NCBI GenBank assembly: GCA_035272265.1
Contig: DATEQV010000022.1
Coordinates: 1-6,228, forward strand
Direction: 5' to 3'
Source of the DNA: Acidisphaera sp035272265
GTDB taxonomy: Bacteria; Pseudomonadota; Alphaproteobacteria; Acetobacterales; Acetobacteraceae
Length of the DNA: 6,228 nt
The position numbers were made by a program, and so were the translations under genes. The notes under the pieces were generated by a model that saw nothing but the letters and a program-made list of their open reading frames with translations, was not told the DNA's origin and did not search any database. This document shows positions 5,845 to 6,228 of the stretch, in pieces; the first letter of the stretch is position 1, and every line of letters begins with the position of its first letter.

Positions 5845-5986
5845 ACAGGCAGGCGTCGAATTGGGCAAGGTTCTTGCGATGCGCATTGTCCCCAAGTTGG
5901 CTAAAGGTGTGGAGCCGGCGTTGAAGCACGACAGTTCGACCAACGAACTGATCCGCCGGTATAGGCGCCTGCGCGCCGGCGCATAA
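5843..5986 (+). pseudogene. pgi: 3' end of a glucose-6-phosphate isomerase gene (remnant)
   Basis: The frame ending at TAA 5984-5986 encodes TQAGVELGKVLAMRIVP followed by ALKHDSSTNELIRRYRRLR. This is the conserved C-terminus of glucose-6-phosphate isomerase: QxGVELGK is the end of the family's second signature, and HDSSTN with the RRYRRLR tail is diagnostic. Only 47 codons of an expected roughly 500-550 are present. Upstream of 5843 the same frame stays open to an ATG at 5609, but that stretch, including SEISAFAA next to the junction, has no convincing Pgi similarity; the expected FDQ is replaced by ATQ. The remnant lacks nearly the whole enzyme and cannot be functional. It probably marks a rearrangement that cut the gene or copied in its tail. 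Identity is strong despite the short length. Confidence 0.8.
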
Positions 5987-6228
5987 TCCCATGGAGCAAT
6001 CGACGACGCTCCTCGCTTTGTCGGACGGCTCCATAGCCGAAGCGCAAATTCACGGTACTATGGCATAGCCCCTATAGCACAGGTGAGACGCGATAATAGT
6101 CCTTCCCGCGTATTATTCTGGGGCTCTGCGCGCCCCTCGTCGTGGTCGTCGCGCAGCGCTCGGCGCAGCGACTGAAGTCGACCCCGCTCAGTCGACCAAG
6201 TGGGGCCGGGACTTAAGGTGGAAGCGGC
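5987..6228. other. Unassigned right end with an AT-richer island
   Basis: No gene is supported. ATG at 5991 opens only 26 codons (to TAG at 6067) and has no ribosome binding site. ATGGAGC (5991-5997) and GCTCCAT (6028-6034) form a 7-bp inverted repeat just after the pgi stop, a possible remnant of its terminator. From about 6040 to 6120 the base composition drops in GC, with ATAATA (6093-6098) and TATTAT (6111-6116) facing each other across 12 bases; -10-like boxes exist on both strands but without good -35 boxes. Near the end AGTCGACC is repeated directly (6176-6183 and 6190-6197). Confidence 0.4.

Noticed and set aside
5609..5986. A 125-codon + strand protein containing the Pgi tail
   Set aside because: Only the last 47 codons resemble Pgi. 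The upstream part is Arg/Ser/Pro-rich and unrelated, so it is an accidental extension of the remnant and not a small functional protein.
5480..6034. A 184-codon - strand frame spanning the right-end region
   Set aside because: It covers the pgi remnant in antisense and the SDR start out of frame, and the product has no recognisable domain.
5987..6228. Possible insertion sequence end or tRNA attachment site at the right edge
   Set aside because: There is no transposase or integrase sequence, no tRNA-like cloverleaf, and no terminal inverted repeat matching another place in the window. The evidence is too thin to call.
1..6228. CRISPR array, toxin-antitoxin pair, retron or other defence system
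   Set aside because: I saw no regularly spaced repeats, reverse transcriptase motifs, nuclease motifs or paired small genes.

Overview
This is a GC-rich bacterial window, about two-thirds G+C by eye. It looks proteobacterial: it has a TtLC-FACS-type acyl-CoA ligase, a bacterial wax ester synthase, a REP-like hairpin of the GTCAT..GCGAG..GAAGCAA kind common in proteobacterial genomes, and a Pgi tail of proteobacterial type. The sequence alone does not fix the genus.

Layout, left to right. A leader with a strong hairpin (34-61) precedes a complete fatty-acyl-CoA ligase on the + strand (109-1791). A long, nearly perfect palindromic repeat (1810-1903) separates it from a convergent, complete HMG-CoA reductase on the - strand (1926-3107). 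The 460 bases upstream of the reductase hold no credible gene. They do hold a leader hairpin and a promoter-like element whose spacer is filled by a 21-bp dyad. Next comes a complete wax ester synthase/diacylglycerol acyltransferase on the - strand (3571-5055). Only 24 bases upstream of it, and co-directional, is a wrecked short-chain dehydrogenase (5080-5516), which has lost its active-site core and carries a 7-bp tandem duplication that shifts the frame. The right end (5517-6228) is mostly unassigned. It contains the last 47 codons of a glucose-6-phosphate isomerase gene on the + strand, without the rest of the gene.

Taken together, the intact genes are a small lipid-metabolism neighbourhood. 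The ligase activates free fatty acids to acyl-CoA, the wax synthase joins acyl-CoA to an alcohol or diacylglycerol as a storage lipid, and the HMG-CoA reductase makes mevalonate. The reductase has class I hallmarks and no other mevalonate-pathway gene is visible here, which makes it the most interesting metabolic point. The right third shows genome decay: two gene remnants, each with a break next to a short palindrome or direct repeat. I see no CRISPR array, tRNA, rRNA, complete insertion sequence or obvious new multi-gene system. The observations most worth following are the reductase with its dyad-bearing upstream region and the two remnants.
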